Part shown: positions 9,027 through 18,091 of the stretch, piece after piece
How positions within the stretch are numbered: the stretch's first letter is position 1
How the letters are laid out: each line of letters opens with the position of its first letter
NCBI GenBank assembly: GCA_945787895.1
Contig: CALZJQ010000015.1
Span: 1 to 34,408, forward strand
DNA: 34,408 bases
Direction of reading: 5' to 3'
Origin: an uncultured Prevotella sp.
GTDB lineage: Bacteria > Bacteroidota > Bacteroidia > Bacteroidales > Bacteroidaceae
Position numbers and translations under genes: made by a program
Notes under the pieces: model-generated
Told to the model about the DNA's origin: nothing
What the model saw: only the letters and a program-made list of their open reading frames with translations
The model's database searches: none

Positions 9027-9923
9027 ATGGCAAAGTATAGCAAATTCAATATAGTATATCTCCTGCAGAAATGGATGGACAGCGTAGCAGGACAGACCTT
9101 CATGAACTACGCTTATTCATGGGGAGCTGCTGTCGTCATTCTCGGTACTCTCTTCAAGCTGACACACCTTCCAGGCGCTAACACCATGCTATTCATAGGT
9201 ATGGGAACAGAAGTCTTCGTCTTCTTTATATCTGCTTTTGACCGTCCGTTCGATAAAACGCAGGACGGACGCGAACTCGCCACCGACAGCCAGCTTGCTG
9301 CACAGGCCGATATGGAGAGAATGACAGAGGGTAATATGTCACCTGAACCTGCAAATACTACTATCGCGGGCGGAGTAATTGTGACGGGAGGTATTCCTAT
9401 CGCAGGCAATACTGCAACGCAACAAGGCGCAAAGGAAAAGGTTCCTCCTCTCGCTTCCAACGGAGGTACAGTAATAATAGGAGCGGAAATGATGTCTCAG
9501 ACCAATCAGAGTGACGCACTTTCAGCAGATAATACTGACAATATCATTGTTGCAGGGGGCAGCTCTGCTGGCGTTGATAATATAGTAACGGGAGCACCTG
9601 CACCGGCTGTGACACCAGAAACAGCACAGGCTATGGAAGAGGCAACGACGACATACGTGGACCGTCTCAACGAACTCAACGAGCTCCTGCTCAAGGTTGG
9701 AGCGCAGACAGAGCGCATCACCACCGACTCCGAAGAGATGGAAAATCTCAATCGCACCCTTACCGGCATCGCACGTGTCTATGAAATGCAACTCAAGTCT
9801 GCTTCACAGCAAATCACGACGCAGGATGAAATCAACGAACAGACGAAGAAACTGGCACAACAGATACAGGAACTTAACGACATCTATGCCCGCATGATAG
9901 AGGCTATGAATGCCAGGAGGTAG
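9027..9923 (+). CDS. porL: T9SS inner-membrane motor protein PorL/GldL
   Basis: Inner-membrane subunit that, with PorM, forms the proton-driven motor of type IX secretion. Two N-terminal membrane helices (about residues 28-47 and 52-71) hold the conserved GTLFKLTHLPGA turn and a glutamate in the second helix (GTEVFVFFISA). This is the position associated with proton use in GldL. A flexible Ala/Gly/Thr-rich linker (residues of about 100-205) and a C-terminal coiled coil (about 210-298, DRLNELNELL...QQIQELNDIYARM) complete it. The linker is longer than I would expect for the family. The gap to porM is 195 bases and is filled with tandem repeats. Confidence 0.95.
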   Translation: MAKYSKFNIVYLLQKWMDSVAGQTFMNYAYSWGAAVVILGTLFKLTHLPGANTMLFIGMGTEVFVFFISAFDRPFDKTQDGRELATDSQLAAQADMERMTEGNMSPEPANTTIAGGVIVTGGIPIAGNTATQQGAKEKVPPLASNGGTVIIGAEMMSQTNQSDALSADNTDNIIVAGGSSAGVDNIVTGAPAPAVTPETAQAMEEATTTYVDRLNELNELLLKVGAQTERITTDSEEMENLNRTLTGIARVYEMQLKSASQQITTQDEINEQTKKLAQQIQELNDIYARMIEAMNARR

Positions 9924-10050
9924 GGTTTCGGTTTTTGGTTTTAGGTATTTGGTTTTATGTATTTGGTTTTAGTTTTTGGTTTTAGTTTTTGGTTTTAGTT
10001 TTTGGTTTTAGTTTTTGGTTTTCGGTTTTCCGGTCTCGTTTTCGGTTTTT
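9924..10050. repeat. G/T-rich tandem repeat in the porL-porM gap
   Basis: Four perfect copies of the 13-base unit GGTTTTAGTTTTT lie at 9965-10016, flanked on both sides by decayed copies (GGTTTTAGGTATTT, GGTTTTCGGTTTTCC). The tract is pure G/T over long stretches and widens an otherwise tightly spaced operon. Copy number would be expected to vary between strains. Confidence 0.9.
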
Positions 10051-10081
10051 GCTTTATGAAAGGGCAATAATCAAAATGGTT

Positions 10082-10102
10082 TTCTTCGACCTGGTCGAAG
10101 AA
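10082..10102. repeat. 21-bp perfect palindrome, copy 2
   Basis: Arms TTCTTCGACC and GGTCGAAGAA surround one T, identical to the arms at 11-31. It lies 16 bases before the porM ATG and would place a ten-base-pair hairpin in the leader between the tandem repeat and porM. Confidence 0.8.
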
Positions 10103-10118
10103 CACAAAAAAAGAAAAG

Positions 10119-11669
10119 ATGGCAATAAAGAAAAGAACTGTTTCCCCACGTCAGAAGATGATCAATCTGATGTATGTCGTACTGATGGCTATGTTGGCGA
10201 TGAATATCTCCAACGAGGTGCTTGATGGTTTCAGCATCGTGGATGAGAGTCTCGTCCGGTCAACGGACAATGCGGAGAAACAGAACCAGAACATATACTC
10301 TGCCTTCGACCAGCAGATGAAAGCCAACCCTGCAAAGGTGCAGGAATGGTACAACAAGGCTGTGGGAGTGAAGAGAATGAGCGACTCCCTCTACAACTTT
10401 GCACAGTCGTTGAAGGTGGCTATCGTCAAGGAAGCTGACGGAGAAGATGGTGATGTGGACAATATCGACCGCGTGGATGACCTCGAAGCTGCCAATCGGG
10501 TAATGCTCGCTCCCGGCACTGGAAAGGGAAGCGCATTGAGAAAATGTATCGAAGAGTATAGGGACAAGATACTTACCATGATTACGGACGAGAACCAAAG
10601 ACGAATCATTGCGGGCAACTTCACCACGACAATGAAGGGAAAGAAAAACCCTCTCAACAAGAATTGGGAAGAGTATATGTTTGAAGGTATGCCTGTTGCC
10701 GCCGCAATCACCATGCTCTCAAAGCTCCAGAACGATGTGAGATATGCAGAAGGAGAGGTATTGCATAATCTCGTCAGCAATATTGACGTGAAAGATATAA
10801 GGGTCAACAAGCTGTCGGCCTTCGTCATACCCAATGCCCAGACCGTGGTAAGGGGTGATAAGTTCTCCGCACAGATTGTAATGGCTGCGGTAGATACTAC
10901 ACAGCAGCCACAGATCTTCATCGGAGGAAGACAGGTAAACCTGAGAAACAACACATACGAGTTTGTCGCTTCCAAGACAGGAGACTTCACTTTCTCTGGA
11001 TATATGACCATGCAGAATGGTGGAGGCGAGACTATCAGACGCAACTTTGAGCAGAAATACACCGTCGTTGACCCCTCGGCTACCGTTTCTGCAGACCTTA
11101 TGAACGTCCTTTATGCAGGTTACAGCAACCCGATGAGCGTCTCTATTCCCGGCGTTCCCCTCAATAAGGTGGTGGCTACCATGACAGGAGGCTCGCTTAC
11201 CGCAGTGGGACCGGGCAAGTATATCGCCCGTCCTGCGGCAGTAGGAAAGGATGTGACGTTCACTGTGTCAAGCACTCAGACCGGAAAGCCTGTACAGATG
11301 GGGCAGTTTTCTTTCCATGTAAGGAAACTGCCTGACCCTACTGCCTATATTCTCATCGGCGATACAAGGTTCAGAGGTGGTCCTATATCCAAGGCATCAC
11401 TGCTCGGAAGCACGGGAATACGCGCTGCCATCGACGATGGTCTCCTCGATATTGAGTTCAAGGTGACAGGCTTTGAGGCGGTGTTCTACGACAATATGGG
11501 TAATGCTGTTCCCATTGTCAGTGACGGTGCAAACTTCTCCGGACGACAGAAGGACACGTTCAGAAAACTGTCACGCTCCAAGAGATTCTATATCTCAAGC
11601 ATTAAAGCCGTCGGTCCCGATGGTATAGCAAGGCAATTACCGGCTTCCATGGAAGTAAAAATTAAGTAG
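10119..11669 (+). CDS. porM: T9SS motor/periplasmic shaft protein PorM/GldM
   Basis: Couples the inner-membrane PorL motor to the PorK/PorN ring. The N-terminus AIKKRTVSPRQKMINLMY and the single membrane helix (about residues 13-31, MINLMYVVLMAMLAMNIS) are highly characteristic, followed by NEVLDGFSIVDESL. The large periplasmic part has the usual helical D1 region (to about 220) and then three beta domains (D2-D4; ANAQTVVRGDKFSAQI, NKVVATMTGG, KLPDPTAYI). The 516-residue length fits GldM. It follows the palindrome and G/T-repeat spacer and precedes a second repeat spacer. Confidence 0.96.
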   Translation: MAIKKRTVSPRQKMINLMYVVLMAMLAMNISNEVLDGFSIVDESLVRSTDNAEKQNQNIYSAFDQQMKANPAKVQEWYNKAVGVKRMSDSLYNFAQSLKVAIVKEADGEDGDVDNIDRVDDLEAANRVMLAPGTGKGSALRKCIEEYRDKILTMITDENQRRIIAGNFTTTMKGKKNPLNKNWEEYMFEGMPVAAAITMLSKLQNDVRYAEGEVLHNLVSNIDVKDIRVNKLSAFVIPNAQTVVRGDKFSAQIVMAAVDTTQQPQIFIGGRQVNLRNNTYEFVASKTGDFTFSGYMTMQNGGGETIRRNFEQKYTVVDPSATVSADLMNVLYAGYSNPMSVSIPGVPLNKVVATMTGGSLTAVGPGKYIARPAAVGKDVTFTVSSTQTGKPVQMGQFSFHVRKLPDPTAYILIGDTRFRGGPISKASLLGSTGIRAAIDDGLLDIEFKVTGFEAVFYDNMGNAVPIVSDGANFSGRQKDTFRKLSRSKRFYISSIKAVGPDGIARQLPASMEVKIK

Positions 11670-11686
11670 TTTAATATAGGTTATGC

Positions 11687-11845
11687 GGTTATTCGGTTTT
11701 GCGGTTATATGGTTTTGCAGTTATATGGTTTTGCGGTTATGCGGTTTTGCGGAAGAATGTGTTTGTCTGCATCACCTCTAACCCACGACCAAATAACCAC
11801 AACCCACAACCCACAACCTCCAACCCACAACCAAAAACCCCACCC
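11687..11845. repeat. G/T-rich and C/A-rich repeats in the porM-porN gap
   Basis: Four 16-base units related to GGTTATATGGTTTTGC run from 11687 to 11750. After a short unique part, a C/A-rich block of AACCCACAACC-type units fills 11776-11845 up to porN. The two blocks are roughly complementary in composition, so an mRNA could fold across them. Small in-frame stretches here are not genes. Confidence 0.85.
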
Positions 11846-11847
11846 TC

Positions 11848-12936
11848 ATGAAACTCTTCACAACCATATTACTGCTCATTACAGCAACAATAACGGCAAC
11901 AGCACAGCCTGCTGCACGACGTAATGCCAATGCACAGAAGGCGCAGGCCACGCAAAAGAAAAGCAATGCCAACAACATGACGCAGCGGGCACTCATCTCC
12001 TTCCCTACACAACAGAAGATGGAGGAGGATGTAGTCTGGCGTCGTGATGTATATCGTGAGCTTGACCTGACAAAGGATGAGAACTCAGGACTCTATTATC
12101 CCGTAGAGCCTGTAGGTTCGCAGATGAATCTTTTCACGTATATGTTCAAGTTGATGCTCTCAGGACAGATAACAGCCTACGAGTACCGACTCGACGGAAA
12201 TGAGTCTTTTGAGCCGGATGCAAAGGTGAAACCACTCGCTTTTCTCGACAACTACCATATTTATTATGAGAGGAAGGACGGCAAACTGAAACTTGACAAC
12301 TCCGACATACCAAGCCGAGAGGTGAAATCTTACTACGTAAAGGAGTCGTCATATTATGACCAGCGCACTGCTACGTTCCATACAAAGGTCATTGCCCTCT
12401 GTCCTATCATGAGCCGTGCCGACGATTTCAGCGACCAGGAAGCGAAATATCCGCTCTTCTGGGTCAAGTATGACGACATCGCTCCGTTCCTTGCAAAGCA
12501 GATGATCATGACGTCCAATCTCAACAATGCCGCAGTCATGAGCATTGATGACTACTTTGTCAAGAACAAATACCGTGGAGATATCTACAAGACAAACAAT
12601 ATGCTTGGTACTGTTCTCGCACAACAGGTGGCGGATGGCACGGAAGACGAGGCGGAGAAGGAAAAGAAACTCAAGGCAGAACAGCAGAAGATAGAGGCAC
12701 AGCTCAAGGCTTTTGAGGAGAACATCTGGGGCGACAGGGCAAAAAAAGACTCCCTTGACAGTATCGCAAAGGTAGAGAAAGACTCAAAGAGAGTACGTAA
12801 ACAAAAGAAAACGGCTGCCAATAGCAATGCTTCTGCTGACAAGGAGACGAAAGTAAAGGAAAAGAAATCAAAGAATAAGTCCTCATCTTCTTCATCATCT
12901 GCAGCTCGTGTCAGCGTAAGAAGACAGAGACATTAA
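11848..12936 (+). CDS. porN: T9SS ring protein PorN/GldN
   Basis: A periplasmic protein that builds the PorK-PorN ring. It has a cleavable signal peptide (MKLFTTILLLITATITATAQ), a basic Ala/Asn/Gln-rich linker and then the GldN core. The core begins near residue 55 with DVVWRRDVYRELDLTKDENSGLYYP and includes NLFTYMFKLMLSGQITAYEY and MSIDDYFVKNKYRGDIYKTNN. The C-terminal tail from about residue 265 is a charged coiled coil ending in a Ser-rich, Lys/Arg-rich run (SSSSSS...RVSVRRQRH). This is more basic and repetitive than the core and probably disordered. It is the last gene of the porPKLMN order. Confidence 0.94.
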   Translation: MKLFTTILLLITATITATAQPAARRNANAQKAQATQKKSNANNMTQRALISFPTQQKMEEDVVWRRDVYRELDLTKDENSGLYYPVEPVGSQMNLFTYMFKLMLSGQITAYEYRLDGNESFEPDAKVKPLAFLDNYHIYYERKDGKLKLDNSDIPSREVKSYYVKESSYYDQRTATFHTKVIALCPIMSRADDFSDQEAKYPLFWVKYDDIAPFLAKQMIMTSNLNNAAVMSIDDYFVKNKYRGDIYKTNNMLGTVLAQQVADGTEDEAEKEKKLKAEQQKIEAQLKAFEENIWGDRAKKDSLDSIAKVEKDSKRVRKQKKTAANSNASADKETKVKEKKSKNKSSSSSSSAARVSVRRQRH

Positions 12937-12974
12937 TACATTTTTCCTCTATCAACCAATACCCAAACATAATT

Positions 12975-13631
12975 ATGAAACCCGTTGATGCAACAAAATG
13001 CTGTGCTCATAATCTACAAAGGCAAGGCTTCAGATTATTTATTGTCATGGTTTTATCCATGATTGTTATCATGCCTGTCAGTGCCAAGATTAAGTTCGGA
13101 CTGCGTGGTGGATATAATATGGTGGATATGAAATGGAAATTGTCAGAGATTTCCTCAGATAATAAGACTGGTTTTTACATAGGTCCTGCCATCAAAATAG
13201 GCACGCCGATCTTGGATTTTGACCTTGCAGCACTATACGATCAGTGCGATATAGAGATAGAGGGGGAAAAGTTTAAGGATAAGAACATGAACCTTCAGTT
13301 CAATCTGCGCAAGGGATTTGGTTTCGGAGACAGGTTAAGTGTCTTCGTTTTTGCAGGTCCACAATTCGGATTCAATCTCGGAGATAAGTGCAGGTCGCTC
13401 AAGAATGCTTATGATAGTTCAAGGGAATGGAGATGGAAAGACAGTGACTTTACGCTCAATTTCGGATTTGGAGTGATGTTGCTCAACCATATCGAACTGC
13501 GTGCAAATTACAATCTCGCAACAGGAAAGACGGCTGATGTCAACTATCTTGACGAGATAGGAGAGGCAGTGCGCCACTTTGATTCTGCGAAAAAGAATAC
13601 CTGTCAGGTAGGAGCCACCGTATATTTCTAA
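12975..13631 (+). CDS. Outer-membrane beta-barrel protein, PorT-like
   Basis: A 218-residue protein with an N-terminal hydrophobic signal (FIVMVLSMIVIMPVSA) and a mature part opening KIKFGLRGGYNMVDMKW. It then shows alternating strands and a final strand ending in aromatic F (CQVGATVYF), as in eight-stranded outer-membrane barrels. This architecture is shared by PorT, a T9SS biogenesis protein, and by general porin-family proteins. Its place 38 bases after porN supports a role with the secretion system, but that is inference. The 25-residue basic region before the signal core suggests that ATG 13048 could be an alternative start. Confidence 0.7.
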   Translation: MKPVDATKCCAHNLQRQGFRLFIVMVLSMIVIMPVSAKIKFGLRGGYNMVDMKWKLSEISSDNKTGFYIGPAIKIGTPILDFDLAALYDQCDIEIEGEKFKDKNMNLQFNLRKGFGFGDRLSVFVFAGPQFGFNLGDKCRSLKNAYDSSREWRWKDSDFTLNFGFGVMLLNHIELRANYNLATGKTADVNYLDEIGEAVRHFDSAKKNTCQVGATVYF

Positions 13632-13670
13632 TCATTCCTTCACCGTTACCCGCCATAGTCTGGAGAAAAG

Positions 13671-15953
13671 GTGAGATATGTAGATGTCATATTGCCGCTT
13701 GGAATAGACGCTCTCTATACCTACTCCGTGCCAGAGGACATGGAGAGGAACATGATACCTTACATTAGAGTGCAAGTGCCGCTCGGTATCACAAAGACAT
13801 ATACTGCTATTGTCATCACTGTCTCCGATTCTTTGAAGGAGAATGTCAATCCCGAAAAACTAAAATCTATCATCGCTGTCATTGACGATGCACCCGTATT
13901 GTTGCCACAACAATATCGTCTATGGCAATGGATAGCATCCTATTACATGGCTCCTTTAGGGGATGTGTATCGTTGTGCCTTGCCAAAAGGACTCAAATCG
14001 CAAGGACATTACAGACCAAGGACAGAAACATACATAGCTCTTTCGGAGAAATATCAGAGCGAGGAAGCAATACATATTCTCCTCAATATGCTTGTGAAAT
14101 CAAGGAAACAACTTGAGGTCTTCAACGCTTTTCTTGAATTATCTCATTGGAATAGCATCGAGGGAAATGCTCCGACTGAGAAAATAACGGAGATAACCCG
14201 CGAGACACTGCAGAATGAGGCTCATGCAAACATCGCCATCATCAGGGCTCTTTGTGATAAAGGTATATTGCGCCTCTATGACAAGGAGGTCGGAAGACTT
14301 AATCATACGGGAACGGCACACCCCGAAAACATTAAAATTCTCAACGAATATCAGCAGAAGGTTTTCGATGCGATATATGAAGAATGGAACAAGCACAATG
14401 TATGTCTCCTGCATGGAGTGACGTCAAGCGGAAAGACAGAGATATACATATCCATGATACAGAGGGCTATAGACGAGGGGAAACAGGTGCTTTACCTGCT
14501 TCCTGAGATTGCTCTTACGGTACAGATAACCGAGAGACTGCACAGAGTGTTCGGCAATCGCCTTGGAATATACCATTCGAAGTACTCCGATGAAGAGCGG
14601 GTAGAGATATGGCAGAAACAACTTTCCGACACTCCCTACGACGTAATCCTCGGTGCGAGGTCGGCTGTCTTTCTTCCTTTTCAGCGTCTTGGATTGGTAA
14701 TCATCGACGAAGAACATGAAAACTCCTTTAAGCAGCAAGACCCAGCACCACGGTATCACGCACGTTCTGCAGCTATTGTACTGGCAAATATGTATGGAGC
14801 GAAGACCCTGCTCGGCACAGCAACGCCGTGTATGGAGACTTATTACAATGCCATGCAGGGAAAATATGGCATTGTATCGCTCCTCCGACGCTATAAAGAC
14901 TTACAATTGCCTGAGATAAGGATTATCGATACCAAGGACTTGCGCCGCAGAAAGATAATGAAAGGCATCCTTTCTCCTGTCTTGAAAGATGCTATTGCAG
15001 AGGCTTTGCACAACGGAGAGCAGGTGATACTGTTCCAAAACCGCAGAGGTTTCTCGCCTGTCATAGAGTGTAGGGAATGCTGTTGGGTGCCGAGATGTGC
15101 CCATTGTGATGTCTCCCTCACCTATCACAAGAATATGAACCAACTCTCATGCCATTATTGTGGCTACACTTACCGTATGCCGACAGCTTGTCCCGAGTGT
15201 AATAACACAAACCTTACCGACGTTGGATATGGTACTGAGAAGATAGAAGATATCATAAGGACAGAGTTTCCCGAGGCAAAGATAGCGAGAATGGATCTCG
15301 ATACAACACGGACACGCAACGCTTACGAGAAGATTATCAGTGATTTCTCTTCCCACAGAACCAATCTTCTCATTGGTACGCAGATGGTGACCAAGGGACT
15401 GGACTTTGACCACGTCAGCGTTGTCGGCATATTATCTGCCGACTCCATGCTTAATGTCCCAGATTTCCGTGCATGGGAGCATGCTTTCATGATGATGACC
15501 CAGGTCGCCGGAAGGGCTGGAAGAAAGGGAAAACGAGGCATTGTCATACTGCAAACCGCCAAACCGCAGTTGCCTGTCATCCGTCAGATAGTAGATAATG
15601 ATTATCAGACATTCTACAACAATCTGCTGGAAGAGCGCAACACTTTCAATTATCCTCCCTTTACAAGGCTTATATACATCTATATAAAGCATAAAGATAA
15701 TAATATTGTAGAGTCGGCAGGCATCGAACTTGCCAACAGACTAAGGCAGAATCTGAAACATCGGGTTCTCGGACCTGACAAACCTGCCGTTGCAAGGGTC
15801 AAGACCCTATTCATCCGTAAGGTGATGCTGAAACTGGAACTAAACCTTTCTGTCAGCAATATCCGTCAATATCTTCACAATACTGTACTCCAGATGATGC
15901 AAGACCCCCGCTATAAGTCCCTTCAGATATACTATGATGTAGATCCCTTGTAG
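13671..15953 (+). CDS. priA: Primosomal replication restart helicase PriA
   Basis: Reloads the replisome at stalled forks: it binds forked DNA, unwinds the lagging arm with ATP and recruits the primosome. The N-terminal DNA-binding domain starts with YVDVILPLGIDALYTYSVP. The helicase core has Walker A GVTSSGKTE (about residues 249-257), LLPEIALT, and DEEH (about 345). The zinc-binding insert (about residues 465-512) has paired cysteines (CRECC, CAHC, CHYC, CPEC). Motifs V-VI follow (LIGTQMVTKGLDFDHV, QVAGRAGRKGKRG). The start is a GTG with GGAGA eight bases upstream; an in-frame TAG at 13656 excludes a longer protein. The 760-residue length is normal for the phylum. Confidence 0.97.
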   Translation: MRYVDVILPLGIDALYTYSVPEDMERNMIPYIRVQVPLGITKTYTAIVITVSDSLKENVNPEKLKSIIAVIDDAPVLLPQQYRLWQWIASYYMAPLGDVYRCALPKGLKSQGHYRPRTETYIALSEKYQSEEAIHILLNMLVKSRKQLEVFNAFLELSHWNSIEGNAPTEKITEITRETLQNEAHANIAIIRALCDKGILRLYDKEVGRLNHTGTAHPENIKILNEYQQKVFDAIYEEWNKHNVCLLHGVTSSGKTEIYISMIQRAIDEGKQVLYLLPEIALTVQITERLHRVFGNRLGIYHSKYSDEERVEIWQKQLSDTPYDVILGARSAVFLPFQRLGLVIIDEEHENSFKQQDPAPRYHARSAAIVLANMYGAKTLLGTATPCMETYYNAMQGKYGIVSLLRRYKDLQLPEIRIIDTKDLRRRKIMKGILSPVLKDAIAEALHNGEQVILFQNRRGFSPVIECRECCWVPRCAHCDVSLTYHKNMNQLSCHYCGYTYRMPTACPECNNTNLTDVGYGTEKIEDIIRTEFPEAKIARMDLDTTRTRNAYEKIISDFSSHRTNLLIGTQMVTKGLDFDHVSVVGILSADSMLNVPDFRAWEHAFMMMTQVAGRAGRKGKRGIVILQTAKPQLPVIRQIVDNDYQTFYNNLLEERNTFNYPPFTRLIYIYIKHKDNNIVESAGIELANRLRQNLKHRVLGPDKPAVARVKTLFIRKVMLKLELNLSVSNIRQYLHNTVLQMMQDPRYKSLQIYYDVDPL

Positions 15954-16031
15954 TCGGTTGATATGCACATCTGCTTATCAATGCCGTTTGATGCCTTACA
16001 GTAGTTAAAGGTTATCGCAAAAAAAACCTCT

Positions 16032-17558
16032 ATGAACAACCCTTTCTATTATACTTCATCCCCCGAAATGCTTGATGACATTCAGGCTTTCTTGCGTGAA
16101 ATCATCTCGCATGAGGAGTGGAAAGGGGAGGTGGAGAATGGAAAAATGTTCGGAATACTGATAGCAGAGGATGGGGCAGGGCAGAGGATGACGCTGAAAG
16201 CCTATTCCGGACAGATACTCGGACGCAGTGATTGGGAGGGTTTTGTGCCGCCAGTCTTTGACTATCTTCAGGAGAATGGGTATTTTAAGAGGCACGAAGC
16301 AGAGATAGTCTCAATCAACGAAGAGATAAAAAGGATAGAGGGTTCGGCTATGCTGCGTGATGCCCGTGAGGCATTGTATGCCGTAGAAAAGCAAAAACCA
16401 GCCATTCCTCCTTCGCGAAAGATGCCTGATGACGAAGAACAAAGGGAGAGATATATTCGGGAAAGGCAGCATGAGAAGGGGGAATACCGAAGGCAAAAGG
16501 CACGTTGGAATGCGCTTTTGGAGGAAAAGCGTAATGCACTACAGACCATTCAGGATGAGATTTCATCTCTGAAACGGGAACGGAAGCAACGTTCCGATGA
16601 CCTTCAGCAGTGGCTCTTCCGACAGTTTATGATGCTCAATGCGAGAGGAGAGAGCCGTAACCTTATTGATATTTTCTCGTCATGGGCAGAAGAGACGGGG
16701 TCAAAATGTCTCGTTCCACCCTCTGGCTCGGGTGAGTGTTGTGCGCCGAAGCTGTTACAATACGCATTTATTCATCATCTGAAACCTATAGAAATCGCAG
16801 AGTTTATTGTACGAGAGGGGAGGGTGGTGTGTCGTGGAGCATGTCAAGGACGATGTGCTCCCATTCTTCGCTGGATGCTGCAAGGGCTTGAGGTGGATGT
16901 CAATCCATTGGAAACAGAGGAGGTGAGGGAGACGCTTGCGGTGCTTTATGAGGATGAAAGACTAATCATTGTTGACAAACCAACTGGTATGCTCAGTGTT
17001 CCGGGAAAGTCAAAGCGTCGCAGTGCCTGGGACATACTCCGCATGATGCGTCCCGAATGCCCCGATTTGATGATGGTTCATCGTCTTGATATGCAGACTT
17101 CCGGAGTGCTTGTAGCTGCAAAGACGATGGAGGCATACAAGGAAATGCAGTCTCTCTTCCTCAATCATAGCAAGATAACCAAGACCTATTACGCCCTCCT
17201 TGAGGGACGGTTGTCCGATAATATCGCCCGAGAAGGAGTCATATCGCTTCCCCTAAGCGCAGATTATGTCAACCGTCCGCGTCAGAAAGTGGATTATGAA
17301 AAAGGCAAGAAGGCTATTACCCACTATAAAGTCATAGGAGAATATCAAGGTCATACAATCCTCCGCCTTCACCCTTTGACAGGCAGGACACACCAGTTGC
17401 GCCTCCATTGTGCCAGCCAAGAGGGTCTCGGGATGCCGATATTGGGCGATGACCTCTACGGACATCATTCAGACAGACTCTATCTCCATGCCTTTTCCAT
17501 CTGTTTCAACGGCATGAATGTGGAAAGTAAACATTGCTGTTTTCTTGGAAAAGTGTAG
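16032..17558 (+). CDS. RluA-family RNA pseudouridine synthase with long N-terminal extension
   Basis: Converts uridine to pseudouridine in RNA, probably rRNA. The catalytic domain occupies the last 210 residues: VLYEDERLIIVDKPTGMLSVPG, the catalytic-aspartate motif VHRLDMQTSG (about residues 348-357), KTYYALLEG, and LHPLTGRTHQLRLH. The first 300 residues are not S4-like. They contain a compact domain, a charged coiled coil (about 100-190) and a Cys/Gly-rich part (CRGACQGRC). This long form is common in Bacteroidales, but its RNA target is not known to me. The last codons and the stop lie inside the first copy of a 33-base repeat, so the C-terminal LGKV is repeat-derived. Confidence 0.92.
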   Translation: MNNPFYYTSSPEMLDDIQAFLREIISHEEWKGEVENGKMFGILIAEDGAGQRMTLKAYSGQILGRSDWEGFVPPVFDYLQENGYFKRHEAEIVSINEEIKRIEGSAMLRDAREALYAVEKQKPAIPPSRKMPDDEEQRERYIRERQHEKGEYRRQKARWNALLEEKRNALQTIQDEISSLKRERKQRSDDLQQWLFRQFMMLNARGESRNLIDIFSSWAEETGSKCLVPPSGSGECCAPKLLQYAFIHHLKPIEIAEFIVREGRVVCRGACQGRCAPILRWMLQGLEVDVNPLETEEVRETLAVLYEDERLIIVDKPTGMLSVPGKSKRRSAWDILRMMRPECPDLMMVHRLDMQTSGVLVAAKTMEAYKEMQSLFLNHSKITKTYYALLEGRLSDNIAREGVISLPLSADYVNRPRQKVDYEKGKKAITHYKVIGEYQGHTILRLHPLTGRTHQLRLHCASQEGLGMPILGDDLYGHHSDRLYLHAFSICFNGMNVESKHCCFLGKV

Positions 17559-17655
17559 AAAACGGGGCGAAATTACCTTGGAAAAGTGTAGGAAATAGGG
17601 CGAAATTACCTTGGAAAAGTGTAAAAAATCAATGAAATTACCTTGGAAAAGTGTA
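17544..17655 (+). repeat. 33-bp tandem repeat at the end of the pseudouridine synthase gene
   Basis: CTTGGAAAAGTGTA occurs at 17544-17557, 17577-17590, 17610-17623 and 17642-17655, with periods of 33, 33 and 32 bases. The rest of the unit (GAAANRGGGCGAAATTAC) decays to the right. The first copy supplies the stop codon of the upstream gene. A diverged two-unit relative lies at 31890-31936. Confidence 0.9.
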
Positions 17656-17673
17656 TTTTTCATTGGTTTTATT

Positions 17674-17703
17674 ATTGTATTTCAATCATTTATGCTATCT
17701 TTG
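17674..17703 (+). promoter_or_regulatory. Promoter of the plus-strand polysaccharide operon
   Basis: TATCTTTG at 17696-17703 matches TAnnTTTG. ATTG at 17674-17677 lies 18 bases upstream as a near-match to the -33 element. It follows the tandem repeat directly and points at the aminotransferase-like gene, leaving a leader of about 380 bases. Confidence 0.65.
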
Positions 17704-18091
17704 CATCGGGATTGATTTGGTTTTGTGGATTTGTGGTTGCGTATTTCTGCGTTTTCCAAAAAGAATATGGTTCCCGGAAAGACTCTGTTTTTTTTCGATG
17801 AGGTACAGTTGTCCTTGACAACATAGATAAAACTGATGGGGAATGAATCCAGTCTCTTCATTCTGAATGAGTCCTGTGTCGTTTGTGATGTGTTGCAATC
17901 ATCTGAGTGAAAAAAGAACAAATCAGTTGATAAAGAGTATTACGAATACAGTTGGTTATTAGCAAATCATGTCAGACGAGGACAATGGATGGATAATTGG
18001 GCCGTTTGATGATATAATCAGAATGGAAATCATATTAGGATTTTTTTGCCCGTGATGTTTTTGGAGATTAATATCAGTAAAAGTAATAGAA
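17704..18091 (+). other. Long untranslated leader of the aminotransferase-led operon
   Basis: Nearly 390 bases separate the promoter from ATG 18092. No homologous gene is seen. A possible short peptide of 28 residues (17969-18055, starting MSDEDNGWIIGPFDD) is the only open frame with a plausible start on this strand. No known riboswitch or clear attenuator hairpin was recognised. The length suggests post-initiation control, as is common ahead of polysaccharide operons, or the remains of a deleted gene. Confidence 0.45.

Noticed and set aside
9989..10225. 78-residue frame before porM
   Set aside because: Its start is in the G/T tandem repeat and it overlaps porM in another frame.
11709..11924. 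71-residue frame before porN
   Set aside because: It is made of G/T and C/A repeat translation and overlaps the porN start.
13671..13760. Later ATG start for priA
   Set aside because: GTG 13671 has a GGAGA at the right distance and begins exactly with the conserved N-terminal strand; a later ATG would remove part of that domain.
17544..17655. CRISPR array
   Set aside because: The units are contiguous with decaying identity, no unique spacers of constant length exist, and no cas genes are nearby.
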